Shown here piece after piece: positions 53,065-63,906 of a stretch of 64,000 nucleotides of DNA. The stretch spans positions 1,054,001-1,118,000 of the forward strand of contig CANXME010000853.1 in NCBI GenBank assembly GCA_948144175.1. The letters run 5' to 3'. The position numbers and the translations under genes are program-made. Under the pieces are notes generated by a model. It saw only the letters and a list, made by a program, of their open reading frames with translations, did not search any database and was not told the DNA's origin. Position 1 is the first letter of the stretch; every line of letters starts with the position of its first letter. This DNA comes from Closterium sp. NIES-65. Its lineage: Eukaryota > Streptophyta > Zygnematophyceae > Desmidiales > Closteriaceae.

Positions 53065-56000
53065 ATGGGATCGCTTTTGCGACAGTCGTACGATCTCGCA
53101 GTGCAGGCAGGACTGCGTACGATGGAGGCGAACGTGATCCCCGACCGCGCTCTGCGACCAGCTTGCCGTTACCTCATGTCGCAGCGTATCGCCATGTCGC
53201 GAAAGGAGACCGTGGAGGAACAGCTTCAGGACCTGGTCGAATTCGCAGAGTGTGAGTGCATCGAAGAGGCCTCATGCTCCTCAGAAGGATCCGTGAGACA
53301 TTTCGATTGAAGCATCGCGTACAAATTCAGGTCCTGGTCGAATTCGCTGAATGTGAGTGCATTTAGAGGTCTCATGCTCCTCAAAACGATTCTTAAGAAT
53401 CTTCTAACATCGCGTATAGCTTCAGGACGTGGACGGGTTTGCAGAGTGTGGGTACATTGCTGAAAACCTCCGCATTTCTGAGACCACCTGCTGAGAGTAA
53501 TGGTGAAGTTGCGTAAGCGACTAGCTGCGACTCGCTGTTCAGCCGTCAATTCGATTTCCAGCAGCAGCGAACGAGCGGCATTACAAAGTTGCGTTTTATT
53601 CCATGTTTCTGTCCGTCTATCCAACACCCAATTCCATTTGATCAGCTCTCAAGTCAATGCCCATCGCTCTCAGCACGGCAGCAGCCAACGAGCAGCACTA
53701 CGAGGTCCCCACGGAGCTCTTCCAGCTGTGCCTGGGGAAGCGACTTAAATACAGGTGAGACCCTTTGAGTGCACTGCAGCTTTGGCTGACGATCGTTGTG
53801 GTGAATCCAGTGCAGGTGAGTCTCAACGGAGAGCAGCACTACCCACAGAGCTCCCAACAGAGCTCTTCCAGATGTGCCTGGGGAAGCGACTCAAGTACAG
53901 GTGGGAATCAATGCGCGTGGCTCAGGTGAGCGTGAGCCCTACCCACTGATTGCAGGTGAGCGTGAGCCCTACCCACTGATTGCAGGTGAGCGTGAGCCCT
54001 ACCCACTGATTGCAGGTGAGCGTGAGCCCTACCCACTGATTGCAGGTGAGCGTGAGCCCTACCCACTGATTGCAGGTGAGCGTGAGCCCTACCCACTGAT
54101 TGCAGGTGAGCGTGAGCCCTACCCACTGATTGCAGGTGAGCGTGAGCCCTACCCACTGATTGCAGGTGAGCGTGAGCCCTACCCACTGATTGCAGGTGAG
54201 CGTGAGCCCTACCCACTGATTGCAGGTGAGCGTGAGCCCTACCCACTGATTGCAGGTGAGGGAGACCCAGTGAACTTGCGGCTGCGTGCAGGTGAATCTC
54301 TGAGCAGGCTCGTCTTAGTGCAGCCAACGAGCAGCACTACGAGGTCCCCACGGAGCTCTTCCAGCTGTGCCTGGGAAAGCGACTCAAGCACAGGTGAGAC
54401 CCAGAGGTAGGTGCACCTACAGCTCAATGCAGCAACCAGCAGCTCCGTCAAGTCCCAACAGAGCTCTTCCAGCTGTGCCTGGGGAAGCGACTCAAGCACA
54501 GGTGAGATGCAGGTGGACCAGTGCAGGTGAGACCCAGAGCAGGTGAGACCCAATGCAGGAGAGACCCAGAGCAGGTGAGACCCAGGGAAGGTGAGACCCA
54601 GTGCAGGTGAGACCCAGAGCAGGCGAGACCCAGTGCAGGAGAGACAGACGATGAGCTCTTTCCGCTTCCCACTTGTAATCTACCTCTTTGCAGAGCTCCC
54701 TCCTCCTCATCTCATCTTAACTGACCCCCCACCCCACCCCAGACCCAGCCGCCCTCCGCTCTCGTCATCTCGGCTGGGCTTCTCTCTCTGGGGGCCTTTT
54801 CCGCAGCTGCTGCTGCTCCCCCATGGCGAAGACCACTCTGGATGAAGCAGAGGAGCTGATGCCGGCCATGTACTGCAAGAGTGGCAGCTTTCGGCGCAGC
54901 TGGCTTGCTGATGACTGAGCTTTGAGCCTTTTAAGAGAGGACAGCTGGCTTGCTGATGACTGAGCTTTGAGCCTTTTAAGAGAGGACAGCTGGCTTGCTG
55001 ATGACTGAGCTTTGAGCCTTTTCTGTGCCCTTCCCCTCCCCTACCAGCTGCTGCTACTTCCCCACGGCAAAGGCCACTCTGGATGAAGCCGAGGAGCTGA
55101 TTTTGGCCATGTGTACTGCGAGAGGGCTCAGCCCGCGGATGAGCAGCACGTGTTGGAGCCGAGCCGAGGTCCCCCTTCCCTACCAGCTATGTGGATTTTA
55201 CTTTTGAGAATTCTCAAATGTAAAATCCACACGGATGAGCAGCACGTGCAGGAGCCCCGAGCCGAGGTCTCCCTTCCCTACCAGCTGCTGTCATGGCAGG
55301 ACGTGCTGAGTGTGCTCTTCCCTCCTCTGCCATGTATTCCCCCGTTTGCCTCCCCCGCAGCTGCTGCTACTTCCCCACAGCCAAGACTACTCTGGATGAA
55401 GCAGAGGAGCTGATGCTGGCAATTTACTGCGTGCGGGCGCAGCTGGTAGACGGACAAGATGTCATGCCCCCCCACTTCCCTGTGTGTTTTGAGTCGACTC
55501 AAAACATGCCCCCCCACTTCCCTCCCCTTCTATCCCCCTTTGACTCCAACGCAGCTGCTGCTACTTCCCTTCCCCCAAGACCACTCTGGACGAAGCAGAG
55601 GAGCTGATGCTGGCAATGTACTGTGAGAGGGCTCAGCTGGCAGACGGGCAGGATATCTTGGAGCTGGGGTGCGGGTGGGGCAGCCTGTCGCTGTACATGG
55701 GGGAGAAGTACCCCAACAGCCGCATCGTTGGGGTGTCCAACTCTAGCACGCAGAGAGCCTACATTGAAGGCCAGTGCAAGTAAGCCCCATTTCGCTTCCT
55801 CGTAAATGGTCCGTTTGTTCCCTTGTTACAAGAGCCTGATTGGAGCTGGGGTGCGGGTGGGGCAGCCTGTCGCTGTACATGAGGGGGAAGTACCCCCACA
55901 GCCGCATCGTTGGGGTGTCCAACTCGAGCACGCAGAGAGCCTACATTGAAGGCCAGTGCAAGTGAGTCGCCTTGAGGGGTAGCTTCTTTCTCTCCCTGTG

Positions 56001-59000
56001 TTTCTCTCACTTTGAGTGGTGCGAGGAGCTGGGGTGCGGGTGGGGCAGGCAGCCTGTCGCTGTACATGGGGGAGAAGTACCCCAATAGTCGCATCGTGCG
56101 GGTGTCCAATTCGAGCACGCAGAGAGCCTACATCGAGGGGCAGTGCAAGTGAGTGGGTGGGGCAGCCTAGCGTGCTGAAGCTGACGGGTGGGTGGGGCAG
56201 CCTAGTGTGCTGAAGCTGAGGGGTGGGTGGGGCAGCCTAGTGTGCTGGAGCTGAGGGGTGGGTGGGGCAGCCTAGGGTGCTGGAGCTGAGGGGTGGGTGG
56301 GGCAGCCTAGTGTGCTGGAGCTGAGGGGTGGGTGGGGCAGCCTAGTGTGCTGGAGCTGAGGGGTGGGTGGGGCAGCCTAGTGTGCTGGAGCTGAGGGGTG
56401 GGTGGGGCAGCCTAGTGTGCTGGAGCTGAGGGGTGGGTGGGGCAGCCTAGTGTGCTGGAGCTGAGGGGTGGGTGGGGCAGCCTGTCGCTGTACATGGGGG
56501 AGAAGTACCCCAACAGCCGCATTGTTGGGGTTTACATTGAGCACACAGCGAGCCTACATTGAAGGCCAGTGCAAGTGAGTCACGTTGTTAGTGCCAATGA
56601 CTTTGCCTTGGCATCAGCAACACATCAGCAGGTATTTCCAACTCCCGCTCGTTTCACAGCATGCCCATTATCAGGAACCACTTCTGCTCGTTTCACAGCA
56701 TGCCCATCTGAGTCACATGGGGAATCCACACAAGTGAGTTGCCTTGGCATCAGCGGCGTGCATTGCAGCATCCCATCTGCAGGTGTCTCTAACTCCTGCT
56801 CTTTTTACTCACAGCATGTCCGTCTCCCAAAAGAGTCTGGTGCACTCTCTCTCTTCCAGCAAGAAGCCGGCAACTTCCGTTGCTGATGGGCAACGTGCGA
56901 ATTATCATAGCAGCATTGTATAGGTGCTTCTAACAACTCCCGTAAATCCTCTCAATAGTCTTCCTTGCACCCCCTCTCCTGTAATGGCAGTGGGGCGTAA
57001 GCAGCATGTGCAGTGCATTATCTCTTTGACGGCTTCATAAGTCTCTTTTCTACTTCCACTCGCTTTTCTATGCCAGGAAGCGGGGCATCAATAACGTGCG
57101 AATCATCACAGCAGACATGAACACGTTTCAGGCAGAGGGCACCTTCGATAGAGTGGTGTCTGTTGAGATGTTTGAGGTGAGTAAGACGGGGTAACACCGT
57201 AGTGGCAGTTGGCGTTTGGAGCACTAGAGAGACGTACAACGTTCGGTACACTGGAAGAAATATTCAAGCAGAGGGGACGTTTGACAGGATGGTGTCTGTT
57301 GAGATGTCCGAGGTGCGTGCGTTGGGGTAGGTGTGGCTGTGTGGAGGGTTGGTTGGCAGGAGTGAGTGACAGAGTGTGAACCGAATGCGCGTCATCACTG
57401 CAGACATGAGCTCGTTTCAAGCAGAGGGGGCATTTGACAGAGTGGTGTCTGTGGGTTTGTGTGGCTGTGTGGAGGGTTGGTTGCTGCGGAAGGTGGCTTT
57501 AGTAGACCTCGTTCTGTCTCACAGACGGCCCTTAGTGTTGATACGATGACCATCTCATGACCCCCACCTCCCCCACCTCTTCCACCTCTCCAACATCCCG
57601 CACAGCATGTGAGGACTTTTGAGGCGCCCCAAAAAAACCGCGTGAACTGAGACGACTTTCGAGGCGTGTCAAAAGACCTCCCCCTCCTCTTCCACCTCCC
57701 CAACATCCCGCACAGCACGTGTGGGCTACCATGGCCCCCTTCCTCCTTCCTTCCTTCCTTCCTTCCTTCTCATCATGTCTCAAGGACGGTCCTCTGTGTT
57801 GATGCGGTGTCCAGATGCTGCTGCTTGACTTGGCCTCGATTCTCACTCAATTCACCTCATTGTGTCTCTTCCTCTCGCCCTACTCTCTTTCCTATCTCCC
57901 GCCCTCTCCCTCCCTCTTTTTCAGCACATGAAGAATCACCAGCTGCTGCTGGAGAAGGTGGCTTCATGGATAGTAGCTTCAGTTAACCCCATCATCTCTT
58001 TCACCCTCACTCACACTCTCTCTCTTATCCCCCTCTCTCCCCCACAGCACATGAAGAACTACCAGCTGCTGCTGAAGAAGGTGGCTTCAGTATACCTCAT
58101 TCTGTGTATCACAAGCCTTTGGTTTTACTCATCGGCATGTCTCTTATACCCTCCCTCCCCCTTCCTCACATACAGCACATGAAGAACTACCAGCTGCTGC
58201 TGAAGAAGGTGGCTTCAATAGTCCTCATCCTGCCCCTCTCCTCCCCTTGCTTATCAAACTATCTTATGCATTGATCCATTGACACTACGTGCCCTCTCCT
58301 CCCGCTCCTCCCCCACATACAGCACATGAAGAACTACCAGCTCCTGCTGAAGAAGGTGGCTTCCGCAGCAAGCTTCATTATGTGTCTGACGAACAGCCAG
58401 TTGTATTGTTCCAGTAACGTAACGTCCCCCCCTCTATATCTCTCCCTTTTCGTTCCCCCACAGCACATGAAGAACTACCAGCTGCTGCTGAAAAAGGTGG
58501 CTTCCTGGATGAAGCCAGAGGCGCTGCTCTTCATTCACATCTTCACACACAAGGACTTTGCATACCACTTTGAGGTATTAGCACCAAGAACATGCGTGTA
58601 GGTGACTATGCAACTAGAACAGATCACAAGAACTTTCACTGAACACGTTGCCTGTTTTTATTTTTCAGGTTGGGGGACCAGCGATGGCATGGCGCTGGCA
58701 CAATGCCTTTTTAATGGTATTTATTTATCATTGATTTTTTCTTTCTTCAGGATGCGGGGCCTGACGACTGGATGACTCGCTACTTCTTCACGGGGGGCAC
58801 GATGCCGGCTGACAAGCTGCTGCTCTACTTCCAGGACGACCTGAGCATCGCCAACCACTGGTGCCTGAACGGCACTCATTACCAGCGGACTAGGTATGCG
58901 TTTGTTGTGTGGTTCTGCATGGTTCTCTGTGTGTGCATTGGTGCGAGTGACAAGCTGCTGCTCTACTTCCAGGACGACCTAAGCATTGCCAACCACTGGT

Positions 59001-59595
59001 GCCTCAATGGGACTCACTACGAACGGACCAGATGGGTGTGAGGGCGTGAGGTTCTGTGTGTGCATGTGGGTAGTTCTGTGTGCATGTGGATAATTGTGTA
59101 AATGGGTTGAAGGGGTGTGCTCTACTCTGGGCTTCTGAACTAGACTCACTACCAAAGAGAAAAATGCGAGGTGTGAAGATCCCTTGCAAAGGTCAGTGGG
59201 TATGGTGCATGCATGCATGTGGGTCCGATTACTGGGTTGCAGGAATCTGCAGGGATGTGTTTGTCAAACAGTGGATGCACATGTTTGCATGTATTCTCTC
59301 CTGCCCCATTCCCACACCACCATTACACACTAAAAGTTTCTTGAAACATAGTAAAAAGCCCTTTCCTTTTCGCCTTTACTCGTGTTTGTTGCACAGTGAG
59401 GCGTGGTTACACAACTTTGACGCCAACATTGTGAAGCTCCGGCCGATCCTAGCGGAGACGTACGGCAAGGAAGCGGCGACCAAGTGGACGGTGTACTGGC
59501 GCACATTCTTCATTGCCGTGGCTGAGCTCTTCGGCTACTCCAAGGGACAAGAGTGGATCATTTCCCACTACCTCTTCCAGAAGAAGCAAGCATAA
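53065..59595 (+). CDS. Coclaurine N-methyltransferase-like enzyme, seven exons, apparently intact
   Basis: SAM-dependent methyltransferase of the plant coclaurine-N-methyltransferase / cyclopropane-fatty-acid-synthase-like family; the substrate here is unknown. Exons: 53065-53251, 53646-53754, 55555-55779, 57077-57176, 58464-58574, 58751-58893 and 59397-59595 (stop TAA). All introns are GT..AG and all phases join, giving 357 residues, the usual family length. Motif I for SAM binding is [14 protein letters not shown] (133-146). Others are [18 protein letters not shown] (exon 3), [11 protein letters not shown] and [11 protein letters not shown] (exons 4-5), [15 protein letters not shown] (exon 5), [22 protein letters not shown] (exon 6; first 20 residues conserved) and [14 protein letters not shown] at the C-terminus. 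Where exons have several copies, the complete copy with both splice sites was taken. Introns 1 to 6 carry truncated copies of exons 1 to 6. Confidence 0.92.
53323..53470 (+). repeat. Two truncated downstream echoes of methyltransferase exon 1
   Basis: Each repeats the last 25-30 bases of exon 1 (CAGGTCCTGGTCGAATTCGC and GTTTGCAGAGT) with donor GTGAGT or GTGGGT. The first also repeats the start of intron 1. Confidence 0.8.
53828..54501 (+). repeat. Three truncated downstream echoes of methyltransferase exon 2
   Basis: 53828-53900, 54320-54393 and 54429-54501 repeat the 3' half of exon 2 (GAGCTCTTCCAG to ACTCAAG(T/C)ACAG) with donors GTGGGA, GTGAGA and GTGAGA. All lack the 5' part [10 protein letters not shown] and its acceptor. 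Confidence 0.88.
53926..54255 (+). repeat. 30-bp minisatellite, 11 exact-length copies, each starting GTGAGC and ending TTGCAG
   Basis: Each unit begins GTGAGCGTGAGCCC and ends CCACTGATTGCAG, so every unit boundary reads CAG/GTGAGC. A splice-donor-like start, a CTGAT branch-point-like element and an acceptor-like end recur every 30 bp inside intron 2. Confidence 0.95.
54500..54650 (+). repeat. GCAGGTGAGACCCAG short repeat
   Basis: Irregular tandem copies of a 15-16 bp unit matching the exon 2 donor region (CAGGTGAGACCC), following the last exon 2 echo. Confidence 0.85.
54807..55450 (+). repeat. Three truncated upstream echoes of methyltransferase exon 3
   Basis: 54807-54880, 55048-55150 and 55361-55450 each follow an acceptor (CCGCAG, TACCAG, CCGCAG). 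They copy the first part of exon 3 ([20 protein letters not shown]), but none reaches the SAM motif. A 45-bp direct repeat occurs three times between the first two (about 54894-55022). Confidence 0.88.
55842..56574 (+). repeat. Three truncated downstream echoes of exon 3 and an exon-derived 35-bp minisatellite
   Basis: 55842-55961, 56024-56148 and 56468-56574 copy the 3' half of exon 3 ([18 protein letters not shown] to EGQCK) with donor GTGAGT. Between the last two, 56150-56480 is a tandem array of about eight 35-bp units containing GGGTGGGGCAGCCT, the exon sequence coding GWGSL. Confidence 0.9.
57265..57450 (+). repeat. Two truncated downstream echoes of methyltransferase exon 4
   Basis: 57265-57312 copies [16 protein letters not shown] with donor GTGCGT. 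57379-57450 copies [22 protein letters not shown]. Confidence 0.85.
57925..58365 (+). repeat. Four truncated upstream echoes of methyltransferase exon 5
   Basis: 57925-57969, 58048-58090, 58176-58217 and 58323-58365 each follow a pyrimidine tract and CAG and copy [14 protein letters not shown]. The complete exon is the fifth copy (58464-58574). Confidence 0.92.
58948..59034 (+). repeat. Truncated downstream echo of methyltransferase exon 6
   Basis: Copies the 3' part of exon 6 ([20 protein letters not shown] to HYERTR). The donor is changed to AGATGGGT, so it is probably not usable. Confidence 0.9.
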
Positions 59596-59845
59596 TCTGC
59601 AAGTGTCGCACTTTATACGCTAACACAATGCAACGGCAATGGAGCAAAGAAAAAAAAATATTTGATTGTGAATGCCGCTATTGGGCAGCTTGTAATTTTG
59701 TTCGATGTTTCTTCATTCTAGTCAACTGAGGACAACCCACACACAGCATGTATATCCTTGGTGAATATACAAAGCATGTGGAAAATCATAAACCTGATTT
59801 CTGTTTTCTATGAGCACATACCCTACGTTTTATTCATCTACGTTC

Positions 59846-59851
59846 AATAAA
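59846..59851 (+). terminator. Polyadenylation signal AATAAA of the methyltransferase gene
   Basis: AATAAA lies 251 bp after the stop codon. It is the only good match before the LINE sequence. Assignment is by position only. Confidence 0.45.
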
Positions 59852-59869
59852 GATGTAACCAGGATGATG

Positions 59870-60280
59870 CTGGTAATCTCTCTCAGAAAGCCATGGCGGG
59901 CCTGGCAGAGCAGCTAGGAAGCAGCGGGGCTGCTAAGCTTGCGTTGAAGGCAGTTGGTGCTCTTCCTGCCCTCTGGAACAGACTGCTGGGTTTTCCGACG
60001 GTTCTCCCCAGCTCGGCTGACTCCCCCCCGCAACTGCTGATTTTGGAGGAAGGGCGGATTATCCCCATGATGCGGATGAGAGAGGGGTGGAAGGGCACGC
60101 AAACGGAGTCATACAAGCGTGCAAAATGGGCGGCAAGATGGAGTGGTCATATTGATTGGAGAAAGGCGGGGAACACGCGTGACTCTCTGACAGTTCCCAG
60201 CCGTCCACGTGACGTACTCGTCCGAATCCACGATCTGAACCTCCGAGTAATACATTGCATGTAAGGCTGCAGATATCGCC
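59870..60280. other. Unassigned sequence before the LINE
   Basis: A 123-codon + strand frame (59893-60264, MAGLAEQLGSSGAAK...) has no recognised domain. It may be a LINE 5' remnant or chance. Confidence 0.35.
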
Positions 60281-63200
60281 ATGAAGGCAAAACTCAAGGA
60301 AGAAGGAGCAAAGGATATGGGATTGCCCTCCTTCCTAGTGAGACTCACCTCTAGGAACAAAGCTGCCCTAATCACTCGCCTCACGCTTCCATCAGGACAA
60401 CATACGTCTGACCTGCGCGCCATGTCAGACCTCTGTTCCACCTTCTACGAGAACCTCTACAAGGGAGGCACATGTAACACTACTAAGAGTTCCTTTTGGG
60501 ATCACATTTACCCCTCTTCGCTGCCAGCCCGCATGTGCACCAGAATTGCAGCACCCATCTCCCTCTCTGAAGTCAAGACAGCAATGTCAACCCTCTCCAA
60601 AGGAAAAACGCCGGGACACGACGGTCTAGCTGGGGATTTTTACCGCACACACAGCTCCACCCTCGTTCCTGCCCTCCATTCCTTATTCTCTTCAATAGAA
60701 GCCAATCAATCTATGCCTACCGCAAATCAATGCTGATGGGATGCACTGTCCTCATTTCTAAAAAAGCGGACGCGACTTTTGTTGAGAACCTCCGCCCAAT
60801 CACACTCATGACGTCTGATTACAAGATCCTCGCGATTTGCTTGGCAAAACGACTCCAACTTACCCTTAGACGTATCATTCATCCTGCGCAGGTTGCCTTC
60901 ATTAAGGGACGTCGCATCGGCGACACCATCAACGACTCGCTTGACCTTATGGAATGGGCCAAAGCTAAAAACCTACCACTGCTCATGCTTACCGTGGACA
61001 TCAAAAAGGCCTTTGACATGGTTGATCGCGAATTCATGTACACATGTATACGCCATCTCGGCATTCCACAACCATTCATCGCTTGGGCGAAGCTCCTGCA
61101 CAATGACGCACATACCCAGATCTTAGTAAACAACCTGGCCGGGCGCCCACTCCCAGTTCTCTCTGGTGTACGTCAAGGCTGCCCCTTGGCTCCCCTCCTC
61201 TTCATCTGTGTCATTGAAGTGCTACACCGACACCTCTCTGTCTACCTCCCCAGCTTCACCTTCGCCCAAGCCCAGCGCCGGTTGGCAGCATGCTACGCTG
61301 ACGATATGTCCCTATTCCTCAATTATGGAGAAGAACTGCAGTCAGCCATGCATCACTTACAGTCCTTCGCAGAAGTGCCCGGCGAGCATGCTAATTGGGC
61401 CAAATGCTCCATTCATCTTATAAATATCTCGGCAACCACATTACCGCCTGACTGCCCCATCCCTGTTCGCCAACATAACGAGGCAGAAAGGATCCTGGGT
61501 ATATACATCCAAAACGATAACCCTGGAGCTGCCACATGGGATATAGCTCTCACCAAGGTCAAAGGTACTGCTTCCTGTCTAGCGAAGTTACACGCCATAT
61601 CTACATGTCGTTCTGCCCTTTCCTCCGAACGGCTCGTGTCCCTCTTCGGTTAGGCGGACGCTTTCAACCTCCTCCTGATAAAGCATCCAAATACAAAGAG
61701 GAAGGCATGGCTATGAGATTCATCCCGACCGCATATTATTTAATACAAGGCGGGATGGAGGCGTCGGCGCTATAAAACCCTCCCCCTACTTACAGGCCCT
61801 GTAGGTCCAACGAGCTGCCAGTCGCTTTGGCCCCACCCCCCTGGAAGATATTGCACGATCATGCTGACCGCTCCCCTTTGGCCTCCATTGCTTCCTTGCG
61901 CAGAAAGACATCCTGAAATTCCTACCTCAACATCTGCCAGCGCGGGCCGTCGCGGAGCTAAAAGCAGTCCTTGAACTACCCTGTGCTATCCACCCTCCCC
62001 GACTTGAACCATAGGTACTGATGGCGCCTTCAACAGACTCATTAAAAGGAAAGATGGCCTTTCCTTCGGACGCATTAAAGGAGACAAGTTCTTACTAACA
62101 CAAGAAGTTCGAGTGGGCAACATCCTTCACCGCACACCAACTGGTGCTCGCGAGCTCTCCGAAGACGAGATTCTCTCCAAATACCCCACCACGAACTTTC
62201 CGGGGGGGCGCACTCTCCTTAAAGCCATATACAAAGCCATACCCGACGAATGGTGGACAGTACTCTGCTCCTTTATTCCATCCTCATCCTACCTATCAGT
62301 GGACGACTGGGTTATACGGGCGAGACAGATAGCAGGGACAGAGCGACGGGTGTTACAGTTCCGGGAACTACTCTCCAACGGCACGGCTCGTCTCCGCAGC
62401 TTCGAGGTCGACGAATGCCGCCGAGTAGCCGCCACCTCCTCTGGAAACTGTATATGTCACGTTAACGAAAATCATCCCCGTATACGTAACAAACGGCTGA
62501 TATGCTGGGACTTTCTGCTCCGATGCCGGTCTAGGCAGCAGACTCGACTTTCTCCAACATGCCACCTCGCTAGCCAGCCTCAGACGCCTAAGCTACTCGG
62601 CTCTACCGCTGAACCACCTCGACAAATGGAACGAGATTCTTCCCTCTCCGCTCACCGCCCTACCCTCCTTGAAGCAACCATTTTTATAGGAACAGCCTGT
62701 CAAACTCATATGCTATAGTCTGTGTAGGCTGTAGTGGGGTAGACAATATGGGGTACAACACTTTTAGGTTTTCCTACTTGTACCCACCTGCTTGCTAGTT
62801 CATTCATTCCTCATTTCTTCACACAGCCCAGTCGACAAAGAGACGTGCTACTTCAACTACACACGCTGTCTCTCTCGTGTGGTGCGTGATTTCGCTTCTC
62901 GGCCTCTGGAAACATCTGCCCGTGCTGCTCCAACGACTGCGTCGAGACCCTCACCCATATCTTCACAGAATGTGGAAACGCTCCTACCATCACAACGGCA
63001 CTTCAACGTGCTGCGAAAGACCATCTTGGTGTCTCAATCTCAGCAGAAGTTGTCACTATTTCCTCTCAACTCATCGGCCGGGAGCTGTGCCCCATGGAGC
63101 CTACTAGTGGGAGCTGTTGCTAAAACTCTATGGAACGAGAGGTGTTCAGAAATCTATGACAACGCACACTCATCTGAGATATCAACCCTACATAGGGTGC

Positions 63201-63577
63201 TCGCCACCTTCCTCATGGCATGCAAAATCTTCTTCGCCAAGAGAAGCAAGCAGGCGGCCAAGAAACAACGCGGCACGGCCTCACGAGTCAAATATGGGAC
63301 GACGAAACAACTACTGCATTTCAACTCTGAGGACGCCCCTGACATTCACCCTGACCTGAGACGTACCTGGTTGAGAAGGGAAAATTTCCATCCCCCGTAA
63401 AGTCTGAACCCCTCACTCGAATAGTGTTGGACTGGTGGAGATTTACACTCCCCTGTTTGCATAGGCAAAACAGTCAAGCGTCGTAGGCGCATACCTCTTA
63501 GGTATCGGGATAGAGCCCGTTCACTGTTCCAACACTGTATGTATGGTTACGACCATTCAATAAAACTTAAAACTTAA
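60281..63577 (+). pseudogene. LINE (non-LTR retrotransposon) reverse transcriptase, 5' truncated, several frameshifts
   Basis: Order: the region before RT (KTPGHDGLAGDFYR near 60610); a frameshift near 60730; RT core (NLRPITLMTSDYKILA, AFIKGRRI, VDIKKAFDMVDR, GVRQGCPLAPLLF and the catalytic CYADDMSLFL near 61290); a stop at 61651-61653; C-terminal pieces at 62113-62697; then, after a solo LTR, a zinc-finger RVT remnant (CVETLTHIFTECGN near 62940) and a basic C-terminus to 63400. The 3' end has an A-rich tail (AATAAAACTTAAAACTTAAA, 63560-63579), as LINEs do. No endonuclease domain is visible, so the 5' end is lost. Confidence 0.88.
62698..62823 (+). mobile_element. Solo copia LTR, target duplication CAGCC
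   Basis: 126 bp from TGTCAAACTCATATGC to TTCTTCACA, with CAGCC at 62693-62697 and 62824-62828. Same subfamily as the Y LTR at 38288-38412. No internal sequence remains, the usual result of LTR-LTR recombination. It is inserted in the LINE. Confidence 0.92.
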
Positions 63578-63591
63578 AAGTGAACCTCCAA

Positions 63592-63906
63592 GTAGGGGAG
63601 CGCCTGGCTTTTCTCAGCAGCAAGCTGGTCTGCCCGTACTGCGGAGACACGGAGACGCTGTAACACTGCTTGATGCTCTGCCCCAAAATTCAAGTGGTGT
63701 CCACTGCTCTTCGGCGCGCTCTGAGCATGCTCAACCCTGGCCGCGTGACGGACTCGTTGAGGGACCTACTGTTCCGAGATATGGGCACCGGCTCGGCTTT
63801 TCCGGAGCTGACATTAACGTCTATTACACTGCACCAACTGTGGCTTGAACGGTGTGATGGCGTTTTCAGAGGAAAGAAGTTCGGAGCGCAACGTACAAAG
63901 GATTGA
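63592..63906 (+). pseudogene. Second LINE fragment (zinc-finger RVT end)
   Basis: Contains LVCPYCGDTETL, a TAA at 63661-63663, then HCLMLCPKIQ, matching the CxxC..H..C pattern of the LINE zf-RVT region. A short helical part follows (TLHQLWLERCDGVFRGKK). It is different from the end of the preceding LINE, so it is a separate copy. Confidence 0.7.

Noticed and set aside
53926..54255. CRISPR-like regular 30-bp repeat
   Set aside because: There are no spacers, units abut directly, and it lies in an intron of a eukaryotic gene.
55048..55230. Alternative exon 3 of the methyltransferase gene
   Set aside because: It has a good acceptor and the right frame but lacks the SAM-binding motif and runs into a stop or palindrome; only 55555-55779 gives a complete exon.
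59893..60264. 123-codon frame before the LINE
   Set aside because: No family was recognised, and it may be a LINE remnant. Not supported enough to call a gene.
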